A stretch of DNA of 64,000 nt from Spirodela intermedia (Eukaryota; Streptophyta; Magnoliopsida; Alismatales; Araceae), in assembly GCA_902729315.2 (NCBI GenBank), contig LR746270.1, positions 8,220,721-8,284,720 of the forward strand. The letters run 5' to 3'. Shown here one piece after another: positions 24,180 through 36,778 of this stretch. The number at the start of each line of letters is the position of its first letter. The stretch's first letter is position 1. The position numbers and the translations under genes are program-made. The notes beneath the pieces are model-generated. The model saw nothing but the letters and a program-made list of their open reading frames with translations. It was not told where the DNA came from and searched no databases.

Positions 24180-25682
24180 TTTTGCCCCCTGGATCACAGC
24201 AAAATCTTAAAGAGTGAGCGGAACTTCTCGACCATCAGCACCCATCCAACGAGAAAATCATTAGTTCACATTTTAATCCCGTTTTCTCCGATATGTACAA
24301 TCGTAACATCTAATCGCAGTTGAATAAAAGCACGAGAAAAATAATCCCATTCCTCGTTCTTTTCGAATCAATAACCAAAAAAGTTGAAAAATAAAATCAG
24401 GTCGATGTTGCCCGAATCCAATGTCTCATCGCGGAATACTTGAAACGTTACATACACATTTTGGCCCTACGATTCCCCAATAACTTCGACAGGAGCTTCG
24501 AATCCTACTCCGGTCAAACACAACCCTCCATTCGATTTCCAGAATAACAAAACCCGCGATTAAAAGACGGAAACATACGAGGGTAAAGAAAAAACAATGT
24601 GGAGAAAAGCTACAGAGAAGGAGAGAGAGATATATAGAGAAGAAGGGGGATACAACACGAATTACCTTCGTTTCGCCGGAGAGCAGGGGCCACTCGGCTG
24701 CAGACGAATAAGATCAATGCTCTCCCCCTCCTCCCTACCCGCCGGGACTGGATTGGAACTAAAATCGCCGGGGAGAAGGGAATCGGCGGTGCCGCCGGGC
24801 GCTTCCGATCGGATTTGCCGCAGATTGGAACAAGGGCGAGCCCTTAATCGTCCTCAGAGATGATTAGCTGAGGGTTGACCCGCACCTTCCCTGCCTCCCT
24901 CACACCACGCCGCCTCTCCACGATGGTTAGGTGTCAACCCACCTCTCCATCGAGTATAATATTCTTTATTTTAAATAAAATATCTTCTCCGTGGGGCCGA
25001 CACACCCCTCAACCGGCCTCCATTCGGCCCATTTGTAAAATCGGAGCCCATTTGGCCCTCATATTGGGTCAGGGTCAGACTTTCTGAGGCCCGGCCCGTT
25101 GGTGCTAGTAACGGAGAAGAATTAAATAAATTATTTTATAAAACCACGGCGCTTCCAATTGGATACCGCACGGAATCGGATGGCCTTCGATCCGACAGAC
25201 TCGGCCCGATTTTTTCTCGGCTGAGCACACTCCGGGGCCCGCTTTAAAAATGGGCTAAATGGACCATGATAGGCCAAATGGGTCGCCCCTCTGAGAGATG
25301 CCCGAATGTCTTCTCAGTCGGGCCCACATCCCTCAACCGTGCATCCCATTTGGCCCACCTATCGGGCCGGTTCGGGCTTTCGGAGACCCGGCCGGTTGAG
25401 GCTCACAATAGAGAAGGATTAAATAAATTATTGTTTTAAAAAATACGTCGCTTCTAATCGGACGGCGCACGGAATTGGACGGCCTTTCATCCGACGGATC
25501 CCAGATGGATACCGATAAACCCAAAACTGGTAACCGTTAAGGTCTATCCGAGTGTGCCATGTCATCTCTCTCGAGGGCGGGAAAATATGGTGGCGGACGG
25601 ACCTTTTTTCCGACTGTAACGTCCTCTGATATCTTCGTGTTCAGTCAGCGGGGGGGTGGGGGGAGGATTGGCGGCAGCGGCG
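24180..25682. promoter_or_regulatory. Shared upstream region of PDH E1-beta and FEN1
   Basis: The two genes face away from each other, with 1503 bases between their start codons. On the E1-beta side there is probably a leader intron: read on the minus strand, a donor AAG|GTAAT lies at 24666/24665 and an acceptor (GATCCAG) at 24190-24189, so the 5' untranslated exon would be above 24666. Between 24990 and 25510 two diverged copies of a block lie about 297 bases apart. No coding sequence was recognised. Confidence 0.55.
24990..25510. repeat. Diverged direct repeat, 297-base period, in the divergent promoter
   Basis: The shared landmark ATTAAATAAATTA starts at 25121 and 25418. It is flanked in both copies by CCCTCAACCG, GCCCATTTG/CCCATTTGG, GGCCCGG/ACCCGGCC and, downstream, CGGACGGCGCACGGAATTGG against GGATACCGCACGGAATCGG, then TCCGACAGA/TCCGACGGA. 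This is an old duplication within the region separating PDH E1-beta and FEN1. Confidence 0.8.
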
Positions 25683-28600
25683 ATGGGGATTAAGGTTAGA
25701 TTTTGTGTTAGTTTCGTGGACTTCTCGTTCGAGTTGGCGCTAGATTGTTGGTTCTGATTCATTTTGATGATTTATTTATTTTTGGTCCCGTTTAATGGCG
25801 GGATTTCTAGGGTTTGACGAAGCTATTGGCGGATAACGCGCCCAAGGGCATGAAGGAGAACAAGTTCGAGGGTTACTTCGGACGGAAGATTGCTATCGAC
25901 GCGAGCATGAGCATCTACCAGTTCCTGGTTCGGCCGGCTCATTCCTCGCTCTCTTGCTTGTGTTGTTTCTTTCTCGAGGCTGGTTGTGCTGCACTGGCTT
26001 GCCCATTGTGGGGTCAGTTGAGGCGTGTGGTTCTTTGAAATTTCCTGTGTTGGGTTAGGCCGCATGCCAATAGAATTGTTGGGTTTTCATAGCTTTTCTG
26101 ACGTTCCTCCTTTATGATCGTTCGTTCTGTGCGAATGTAAGCTAACCTTTTAGCTTTAGAGTGTAAGTAAACCTTACTGGACGGTAAACTTATGGACAAT
26201 TTATTTCCCTTCTGCCCAGATTGTGGTTGGAAGGACGGGAATGGAGACACTGACGAATGAGGCTGGTGAAGTGACGAGGTAACACTTTTCACGCTCCTTT
26301 TTTTCTTGAACTGTACGAAACATGCGTGCAACTTCGGCCACCAAATGTATGGAGAAGATGCACTTTTCGACTCTAAGTTGCCCCTACCGGCAGGGTATCG
26401 TGGTCATTTAGACAACTAGGGATATAAACTGACAATAAATGTCTGATTGACTGCCATGCCTCGTCAAGTAGGTGGGTAAAAGAAATAAGTGACGTCTTCC
26501 TACGATGTAATTATCACATTCTGCGTGTAATTTTGCAGTCTAAGTACAGGAAAATTGAGATCCTATTCTTCTATTTCATGTCTGCCACAGAAAACTCAGA
26601 AGGCCACGACATATGATATACTCTAAAAATCTTTTAATAGCATGCCCTGTAGCTGAACACGATTAGCTGTTTGAGTTAACTCAAAATGTCAACTGGGTTG
26701 TTAATCGTTGTCAAATTTCTTGGTGAGTTTGTGATACTTATTCTGTGTCCTCTATTTGTGCATGTAGTCATTTGCAAGGAATGTTCACTCGAACAATCAG
26801 ACTCTTGGAGACCGGAATTAAGCCTGTGTAATGCTATTTTCTCTTTTAATAGCATTGCTTCCACTTTTCTTTCTTTCTTCAATCTTCCAAAATGGTCGTG
26901 AACTCATTCTTCTCAAAAGTTGAATTGCAGCTATGTTTTTGATGGGCAGCCACCAGAGCTGAAGAAACAAGAGCTGGCAAAAAGGCATGCTGTTTACAGT
27001 GTAGAAAGAATTACTTGTTTGCATTGATATTTAAAATAACAATTGTTTGATGACCAATGTGTCATGTTATCTGGTGTACGCAGGTATTCAAAAAGGGCAG
27101 ATGCCACAGAGGACTTGGCAACAGCATTGGAGGTGATTACTTATACTTTCATTATTCCATAAATAGTTTTTTTGTAATCTTTCCACTGGTTTTTTACTTG
27201 AACTTGATGATTTTACAGAATGGAGATAAGGAGGGAATCGAGAAGTACAGCAAACGAACTGTTAAGGTGGGTGGCTCTTCTATTCCACGTTGAAATACCA
27301 TTTGAATGGAGTGTTTGTAAAGACGCTCCTGTATCTTCAGTAATCATAAATTGTATAAAAGTAACAGCATCATATGAATATCTGTGTATATAATTTTTAG
27401 TTTTGATATCTTGCAGTAGAGGTTGACTAGATAGATTCAATCAAGGCAACATTTTTTTTGGAAAAAAATCTTTATTAATTCAGCGCATGTCATGTTCTCA
27501 GGATCATTATTATGGTTTCCTCGCATATCATCAATTTAAGAGATAATTATTTATCAGACTATGAAGAAAAAAATTTATTTCAGATGTAATTCCTCTAACT
27601 AGAGCTACTAGATTTGTGCTCGTGAGAAGTGCTTGCAGTTGTGCTGGGACTTCGAATCTGAAGACGATATCCTCAATCTGTTTGAGATTACGTTTGAAAA
27701 CATATCTAGAAACATTATCTTTAGTATTAAAAGATTAAAAATATTTTCAACTTCAGTTGGACATAGCAACGAGTATTTATTTACTCTGCTTTCTGGACTG
27801 TAGTGTCCAACCTTGAAATGCTCAGTGAATTACTGCACACACACATTCAAGCACGGCAAGCTAGATATTTTAGTTGAACATGATCTGATTGGTTTTTCAC
27901 TTCTTTTTTATATCAGGTGACTAAGCAGCACAATGAAGACTGCAAACGTCTTCTTAGACTTATGGGTGTGCCTGTGGTTGAGGTGAATTGCTTGACTGTT
28001 TTTGATTCATTATTTTTTTCTAATAAATTGTGTACATTAATCGTGTATACACTAAAGGATGACTACTTGCATTAGTTACTGATGTGTCTAGTAGTGACAT
28101 TTATGTGTTGAGTGAAATTATATGATTCATTATTTGCATCATACTGTCGCATGAATGTAAAATTGTCTCATCTTGGAATGCCATCACACTTACAAAATTG
28201 AATCATGCTAATATATATCTCGAGCATCAGAAAAAAAATCCACTTGCTTTTGGACGTTAATATTTCATTTTTCTATTGTGGTTTGTAGGCTCCTTCTGAA
28301 GCAGAGGCAGAATGTGCTGCACTTTGCAAAAGTGGGAAGGTAGGAAAAACAGGCTGTATGCATCATCTTGCGACTAGCAGAAGATATATGTGTACTGTAT
28401 GTTTCAGGTGTATGCTGTGGCATCGGAAGATATGGATTCACTAACTTTTGGAGCTCCTAGGTTTCTTCGTCATCTGATGGATCCCAGTTCAAAAAAAATT
28501 CCAGTTATGGAATTTGAAATCACAAAGGTGCGTTTGATTCTACTGCTTTAATTGAGTTTTAGATCCATTGCTTTATGCCGCATCCTTTGTTTTCAGGTTC

Positions 28601-31600
28601 TGGAGCAGTTAGAACTCACCATGGAGCAGTTTGTAGATTTGTGCATACTTTGTGGTTGCGACTATTGTGACAGTATAAAAGGTACTTTACTGTAGGTTGT
28701 TCTTATAACTTGGGATATGTACGACTTTACTGGCCGTGGGACATAGACTGTATATTGCAGCCTTAGAAATCGACACCAGGGTACAGCTTACCATAGGACT
28801 GTATGGCTGTTCACTATTCATGTGTAAGAAAAGTTCAATTAATTGTGCCGTTATGTGAATCAAAGACTGCCATGCAGTTGACTGGGCACACTGAAGAGCA
28901 CTAGTTACAATCACATGTTGCCCTGAAATGGAGTTGGCCTGAGTCTGGGCTGTGAACTGAGTGATTTGGAAAATTTTCAACCAGATTCATTGGTTTGACA
29001 GATTGTGGGCTATGAACGGTTGATGGCTGAGTCTTTAATGTCCGTTAGTTTCCCAAAGTTATTACATTTGTTATTTTGACGAGGTCTGAATTCATCTTGA
29101 TGTCAAAGTTTGGATGAACTCTATGTCTAGGAGAAATGAGATTATTGGGCTGAGTTAGTTTATTTCGGCATTGTTGTTTTTGTGTTTCTGACACCTGAAA
29201 GGAAACGCAAACAAAGGGTCGTTTGTCTTCCTCTTATGAACATTGATATGAAGGTAAACCGTCATTAATTATAGCATAGAAAAGTGGAAAAACGTTGATA
29301 ATGTCAACTCGGGGCATCAGCTGTGCTAAATTTTATGGAGCAAGTCCTTTATTGATCCCAAGTGTTGTATCTTAAGAAACGCTTTTCTTTCCAGCTATTT
29401 AGTGCGGATTAATTTGCTATAGCATATCAAGATCATTTTTGAAGGGCTGTTGGGTTTTAGCCTTTCCTAATAAAGTTACATTATGGTTCATTCTCATCAG
29501 CAAATCTTATTTGGAGTGGTATCTACCTTACGAGGATAGCTAACAAATCTCAACTTCACTTTTGAGCCAGTGGTTTCTTTTGGTTCAAGGACTTCAGCCA
29601 AGCCTCTAACACCTGTCTTTTAGATGTGTTCCAAGAGTGTATTGCCATATTCTAATAGTAGCGAAGAAATCAGAAATTAAAATAAAGATGGGTGTGTAAA
29701 GTCTCTGAATGTCATGTTGATTACATCATGTAGCCCACATTTTTATTGTTGTGAAAAGCTCTCATTAACCTTTTATCTTTTTTTGCTTATGTTTCATTGT
29801 ACGCTACAAAATCTTTGCTTTCCAGTCTTGCCAATAATGCGTGATTTGAGTTGTGAACCGTGGTGCTTGTTAAGTTTTACCGTTTTTAGTTCATGTCTCC
29901 GGTTTTAGTTCTGTTCTTTGATCTGGAAAATTCCAAGTATAATCTACTTCTATCCATTTTTGTTGATTTGTGATTAGAAAGGCATGTTCTCTGAGTCTCA
30001 GAAAATTTGACGGTGGGCTGCTTGATGTCTTTGGGTAGATTAAATATCCTTCATATTCAGAGAAACTGAAATTAATGAATTGCATTTGTATGTTTTTCAA
30101 CTACATCTATTCTAATTCTGTGGCTTATGATTATAGGCATTGGAGGACAGACCGCTCTGAAACTCATCCGCCAACATGGTTCCATTGAGAATATCCTGGA
30201 GAACATCAACAAAGAAAGGTGCATCTCATAATATTTCATTTTGGTTTCATTCCAGGTGGGGTATAAATTAACTGAAAAACTGGTACGTACACATCTTTGT
30301 TTTGAAACTGGTACTCATTAAATGTCTCATTATTCTTTGTCTCTGATAGAGATGCTAAGGACTACTAAGCAAATCCTGGAGCAACTTGTCAGTGATTGCA
30401 TGTTCAAATAATCACAATTCGGCTTTCATTTTAAGTTTTTTCACTGTTTGCTCAAGCATCATTGAGATATGTTTTCTTAGAAAAATTTATGGAAACTTTT
30501 GTTTAGGTGCCATCTCTTCTATAGTTGTCTGTGATCAAATGTCATGTAGTCCACTACTAACACCATCATCTAATATTAAATTATTATCATAATAAAATAG
30601 GTTCAAATTCCTCATTTAGATTGAAATAAGACCAAGATGTTTAGTCGAATAGCTTTAACTTTTTTTATTTGAATTGTGGTTGTCCATTAAAGCCAATGAT
30701 GAAGATTATTTGATGTTGACATTCATTTGTGTACTTTTAATTTAATGTATACACATGTATTTCATCTGATTTGTCCGTCATAAAGTTATTCATTTGTATT
30801 TTAAAACAGTCGAATGCATTTGAATTTTATACTCTTATAGGTTACACCTGTCATCTGACCTGGGTTTTTAGGCAGTAGAGTGATGAGCTACTACGTTTAT
30901 TGGATTAAAAACATTTGACACGAGCAATTCGTACTCGAATAAAGGACAATCATCTCTGAAGTCTTCTCGAAATGTGTAGCCTAGAGTATGATAAACCTCA
31001 GAAATGCTAGGTGGAAGAGATCTTGTTGACAGGCTTCATTCTCCACTAGAGGAAAGGTTATACATCTTGCCATATGCTTCATGCATTAATTTTAGCCAAT
31101 GCGTTGTAAACCTTTCATATGATTTTTTCAATTGCTCAGTCCAGCCTTATTTTCTTCTGCTTGTGGGGTGAACATTTGAAGGTGATTTGAAAGGTGGGAT
31201 TTCGGGGAAAAGAATGGAGCAAAATAATTGATGCATTTGTTCATACTAATTAGTTATTTAGTCGCACGCTTCCCTCACAGTCGCTTGCCAAAAACCCATT
31301 AGAAACAACTTTATGACATGAAAGAATCGAAGGAAACATGTTGTGGGGTTGTAATAAGATGAAGACGCCACTGGAGAACCTAGTTGAATGTTGGTGTCTT
31401 TCTGGGTACAGTAGTCCGCAGGTTACTATACTTCACCAAGTTGTACTTGGGGAGTGTAGTAAGTAGTTCATCATTTGGCTCATCCCATCTCTTTTCCCTC
31501 TGATGCTTACATGTGAGTATTTTCTAATACAGGTATCATATACCTGATGAATGGGCATACAAAGAAGCGCGGCAGCTTTTTATGGAACCATTAGTGTCTG

Positions 31601-34600
31601 CTCCTGATGAACAATCTGAACTCAAGTGGACGGCCCCAGATGAGGAGGTGATTAAAGCCCTAGAATTATTATAATTGTATCGGACCTTTTGTGAAATATT
31701 GAAGGATCAATTTTTATTTTTCAGGGTCTCATAAAATTTCTAGTCAATGAAAATGGTTTCAACAATGACCGAGTGACAAAGGTACGTTCATTATTTCATC
31801 TTACAGCCCATTTAGCCTGCTGTTATCATTTATTTTTTAGCCATAGCAAAGCTGGAGCTTTGAGTTTGAGTGTTCCGTTTTTCATTTTGCAGGCTGTAGA
31901 GAAGATTAAAGCAGCAAAGGATAAATCATCTCAAGGCCGGTAAGTACATGCTGCTGACATTGCATTCTGACAATATGTCCTTCCATCAATTTCTGACGTT
32001 ATGTACTACTGTTCACAGCTTGGAATCCTTTTTTAAGCCAGCAGTGAGCTCATCGTTGCCAATCAAGCGGAAGGTATGTGCTTCAATTACTCACGTTTTG
32101 TTTAAAGTGGGTAGTGAAAAAATTACCATATCCGTAAAAAATGTCATTTCCTGTATCCTTTATCCATATCCATTTCTTGTTCCATGATTTGGTGATGTTC
32201 TCACTGTTGGAACTTCCACTCTTTCTTTTTACCCCTGGACACCAATTGTTTGGTCCAGAGCCGAGTCTTGGCTCTATGACTAGCTTCTGCTCTCTTAGCC
32301 AAAGGTGCAAGGCTTCTTTAGGCAAGATAAATGGTTCTTAACTGATTATAAGGAATTTGGATAAACAGAAACGAGAAGAGAAGAAGAAGAAACTCAGAAA
32401 CCCTAGGCTTGGATGTGACTAACGGAGAAATTTCTCACACCCTGGTTCCCCGGGCTAGGTTACGTTTATTCTATTGGGACGGTGGCCAAGTGCATAGGAG
32501 GGCCCAAAAGAGAATGGACGTAACACGATGAGAATGAACTCTTCTTGAGGGGAAGAAACATTGAAAAAACACTGTCGAGCGATTTTGTAGCCTTCTACGA
32601 AGGAGGCTACTTTACTTTTAAATTTTTAGCTTAGACACGAAGTACCCTTGTTGGCATTGCTTCATCTCTGATGTAAACCACTGAAATACCGATATTTGGA
32701 CTGATTTGCATTCATTTCTACTATGATAAGATAAGGGGTTGCTAAAATGGTAGTATGAGAAAATATTATGATTGAGATAACTCTTTCCCCAGATCAGGGT
32801 TTTGGATTTCGTTTGTTTACGAACCCTTCACCTGCTTCCCCCATCTTAACACCATTCTCCATATGTTCAAATGTGTTGTTCTTATTTTCTTAATGGGTCC
32901 TAATGGTTGGACTTTGTTTTTGGTCGTAGCTCGGGATTTATATGCTTATTTGAGCTTGCAGCAAAACATCCGTGAAATATGATGCTTGATTGTGTCTAGT
33001 CCAAAAATTTAAAATCTATACCTTGAGACTAATCCTCAGGGAAATATGGATTGCCCAGGAAACTGCTCATCTGGATCCACTGCTTCAGGTTATTCTTGGG
33101 GGTTCTGTCATCTGATTTCTTGGGGGTTGGAGGGTGGGTATCCACTCTGATCCTTGAGATTTAAATAGCAACCAATCGAACTGGTGGGCAATTGAGCCAT
33201 CTCGCTAAGATTTACCGATTCCTGGCTTGATCTGGCTTCGTAAAAGGTCACCTATCCCTCTCCAAACCGCCCTTCTTGCAGTCAGCTGAAGGTGTACATC
33301 TGTCTGTCAATAGGGGAGAAGAAGGTGAGAATTGACAAAAACAAAAGTTCGAGGGAAGAATCGGAAAAAGACATCCGTAGATGAGCTGCTGTAGCTTGTT
33401 GGTTCCCAAACTTCCTGTCCTTCAGAATAGATTGTCCTTTGGTGATTCTGATCCCAATCCAGATTTGATCGGGCCAAACCAATCTCTGGTTTCGATCCAC
33501 TATGCCTTCAATCAGCTTCGCTGCACGTCGGGTTCAAGGCATTAGGGATGTCTAGACGTATTGACAATGGTACTTAAAATTCTGTGTCGATGACCGACCA
33601 CTGTTTATGCCTGTATATTTCTTCAGGGCACTTCATTCTGATGACCACGATCACTGCGTGATAGCTCAGTCTGCTCCCATGATAACAACCCATCCGGCCT
33701 TGATTCTGGCACCGTTACCAGGAACCTGTTCTGTCATCTTTGCTCTGACCGCTGTGCGCCATCTCATTCTCACTTGCCATCTTATTGATGTATTAGTTTC
33801 ATCTCTTATCCTCATTTTGCTACTTACATCATCCAATTGTTACTGAAGATGAGGGCATACAATCGTTTTCCATGTGGCTTACTTTCGTAATAATTATCTA
33901 AGCTTTCTATTTGAAAAACTGCATCTGGAGGATCTTATTTTTTTCATGTTATCGTTGGTCCTCGTGGAAATTTTGAGCATGTTCACGTCAAGAAAAAAAA
34001 TATTAATCTGTATTTAAATTAAGTACAGAATGAACAATACTACTACTACTACGTCCGTGGTCACCTTGTTCAGCCCTGCTGCTGTATTTGGTTTGATCAG
34101 CATTCATGCTTTCTGTAACTCTATTCTCTCTGGGTGACAGAAAAATCAATGCATGCTGGGGGTTCCTAATCAAGTACGCAACTCTAAGTTGATCTCACTG
34201 CAAGCTGTTACTCATCGGAACGCTAAAGTTCCTGGCAGCTTGCTTCGGTCTGCCCTGGGGATCGGATTAGAACGCTTGAAGGCTTTTCCGCAGGGTTCTT
34301 GCTTCAGCATATGATGCCAAGAACATCTCCTAATCCTCATTATCTACCAATTACTTTTTTCTCGAGGTATTCAAATTCTTCAAAATTGCCCATTTTCGGG
34401 CAAGATTGGTGTCTGGTTTCTTTTTCCTTTGCCACATTTCATCTGCGCACACTTCCAAGCCTTCCTGATATGATCGTCAGTTTAGAGCTTTTCTTATTCC
34501 TTTGAGAATCACCCGGAGGCCATACGATCCACGCAGAAATTGCATCAAAAATATTGCCTGCGGCGTTTGATCCCAATCATTGTTCTGTGGTGCAATCAGA

Positions 34601-34877
34601 ATCTCGAAACTGAGATGGGCATTCTCATTTTTGTCGGATTACATTCTTTCCGTTTTCCAGCTTTTGTTGGTGAATCGATCGAAATTGGGTTGCTTTTGTT
34701 AGCGAGGCTTTGAATGTGTTCTTTCCATTCCTGTAGAATTCTTATGAATCGCCTTCTTTGGAAGAGTTCTGATAAGTTTCTCGATGATTTCTCCCCCAGG
34801 AGACAGACACGAAGACAGCCAAGGAATCTGCGAGCAAGAAGTCAAAGCCCCCTGCTGGGAAGAAGAAGAAGAAGTAG
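25683..34877 (+). CDS. FEN1: Flap endonuclease 1
   Basis: Seventeen exons: 25683-25694, 25811-25927, 26220-26278, 26768-26827, 26931-26984, 27084-27132, 27219-27266, 27917-27982, 28289-28339, 28408-28527, 28597-28681, 30137-30218, 31533-31647, 31725-31781, 31893-31939, 32019-32073 and 34800-34877. They give 384 residues, the usual length. FEN1 cuts 5' flaps during Okazaki fragment maturation and long-patch base excision repair in the nucleus. Metal-binding acids are in place: Asp34 in [11 protein letters not shown], Asp in [12 protein letters not shown], Glu in [12 protein letters not shown], Asp in [11 protein letters not shown] and the [13 protein letters not shown] helix-hairpin region. 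The PCNA-binding box is QGRLESFF, and the tail is Lys-rich. Intron 5 uses a GC donor (AAAAAG|GCATGC) with a normal AG acceptor; no GT at that place keeps the frame. The last intron is 2.7 kb. Confidence 0.96.
32074..34799 (+). other. Last intron of FEN1 (2.7 kb)
   Basis: Long intron between the PIP-box exon and the Lys-rich terminal exon. I see no conserved exon or intact mobile element. Short frames such as 33282-33500 (-) and 33607-33846 are without similarity. Confidence 0.6.
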
Positions 34878-35908
34878 TTGACTTCAAACGGTCAGGACCC
34901 GACTAGTCAACGCTGTGGAGAGATCAAGAATTTTGTTCCACCGCTCTTTCTGCCGTTGACTGCTCTCTTATGTACGCCACTCGGCTGAACCCCGTTCCCT
35001 CCCTGAAACACCGTTGGCCCCTCTGTGATCTCTCCCTTTTGCCATGAATAATTCAAAGAACCCACTTCACCAAAACAGGGAAAAAAAAGAAAAGAAAAGG
35101 AAAAAGGTGAAAGAATGAGCTTGTGCGAGATTCTTCTGAAGTCAACGTCTTGACATTGTCAACAAAGATGGTAGACGTCTCCATATAGGGCTTACTTAAA
35201 GCACTGAAAGAGCAAGACAAGACATCTGGCTGGTCTTCACTCATTGTCAACACAAGAGAAAGTGTTCTTCCGCCTCCGTTGGCCTGTTCGGTGGCGAGAT
35301 GTTTCCAAAGCTCCAATCTTTCCAACATGATCGTAGGAACCGGTAGTAAGAAAATGATGGGCTCTGCTCAGAAGTCTGACCTACCCAGTGGGAGAACCAG
35401 TTGTTCAGTCGAGAAATGGAGGACAAGACCGTTGAGATGTTGCTTCTGATATTGTCTGATTTTATTCCAATCGACAAAACAAGAAACGGGTACTTGAAAT
35501 TATTGACCGCAATTGGATGCTTATGAATTCGAGATGATTTTCTCGGCGATGGAAGATCTTAATCTCAGTGAGGATTAGTTTAGTAGATAGATGCATGTAT
35601 TCATCTAAATGACCCACCAGGAGTGTCTAAGAGAGAGAGAGCGGTGTGGGAGGACACGGCGCCTGTCGGAAGCTTGGCATCCTTCCGAGGAAAGTCCTCG
35701 TCACACCCTCCGCTGGCTTCACTCGGCAGCCGGGTGCCCTCCGACGGGGAGCGCCGATACGGCCAGGAGTAGAAGCTCAACCCACTCCACCCACCTCCCC
35801 CCAAGAGCAGGTCCACACGAATTTTCCTATCTTTCCCGCTCCACTTTCTAAAAGACGATTCCAGACCTCCCCCACCCACAGAAGAATAACCCCCTGAAAT
35901 CCTCTCCA

Positions 35909-35948
<40 letters not shown>

Positions 35949-36778
35949 GCTCGAAGGTCTCTCCTTTGGCGAGTTGTGCAGATACCCGAGACCAGTAGGA
36001 CGGAAGATTACGAATCTGCAGGATATGGGGAGGCGAGTAGCCGAGGAACCTGGGCATTCAGCGGAGAGGGAATGTGGAAAGGGAGGAGCCCGCCGCCCAA
36101 AACGTAGGCATCTTCTACAGGCTCCATTGGAAGCTACGAGTCAGTCCACCACTTGTCTATGTAGGAAAGCACTTGCAGGCAGCGGAAAGTAGCCTTGAAT
36201 GGGGAAGAACATTAAAGAAGCTCCCCATCTCGGGTCCACTGGGGAGTGTATAAATATGCCCCCCGGGGCAGCTGCTTCTTCCATCCAGCCTTCCTTAGCG
36301 GCATATCTGAGAGGGAACTCTGTTTGTTCGGGGGTAATGCCCGCCAAGACCCATCCCATAATCTCGTTTATTTCTTTGTCTTTTCATTGTTATTGGTATC
36401 CGTAGTCGCACTCCTCATTAATTTTCTTCTTCACCTGTAATTTATGATTTTGGGCTGACAGGATAGGCTAGGAGCCGATCACTCGTCTAGTTCTTTTGTG
36501 AGCTCTGATTCATTGAAATCATCCGAATCTTCTTCAACGATCTGTGCTTCATAAACTCCCCATTTGCTGAATTTCCGCCATTTTATTGTCATCTGGGTCT
36601 GGATCAGTTAATTTTATATAAAAATAGAAAATAAACAAACGCGTGGTTTTCAGAGGTCCATTTAATAAAGTTCTCATGTGCATCATATCATACATTTGGA
36701 CTCTTTTAAATCACCATGTTAGATGCCTGATCTGATTTCCCGCATCCTGATTTCCTTCTGCAGCTTCAAGAATAGAAA
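34878..36778 (+). promoter_or_regulatory. FEN1 3' flank and HAD-gene promoter and leader
   Basis: No gene was recognised. A (TC)n tract runs over about 35911-35945. A strong TATA box (TATAAATAT) lies at 36249-36257, so transcription of the downstream HAD gene probably starts near 36280. The distance of about 500 bases to its ATG and a good acceptor (TTCTGCAG at 36764-36771) suggest a leader intron. Confidence 0.5.
36249..36257 (+). promoter_or_regulatory. TATA box of the HAD phosphatase gene
   Basis: TATAAATAT is followed by a GC-rich segment 10-20 bases on. It is the best TATA match between FEN1 and the HAD start codon. Confidence 0.55.

Noticed and set aside
30590-30620. GGTTCAAATTCC as a tRNA T-loop
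   Set aside because: No acceptor stem, D-loop or anticodon arm could be folded around it. It lies in a FEN1 intron. No other tRNA or rRNA gene was seen in the window.
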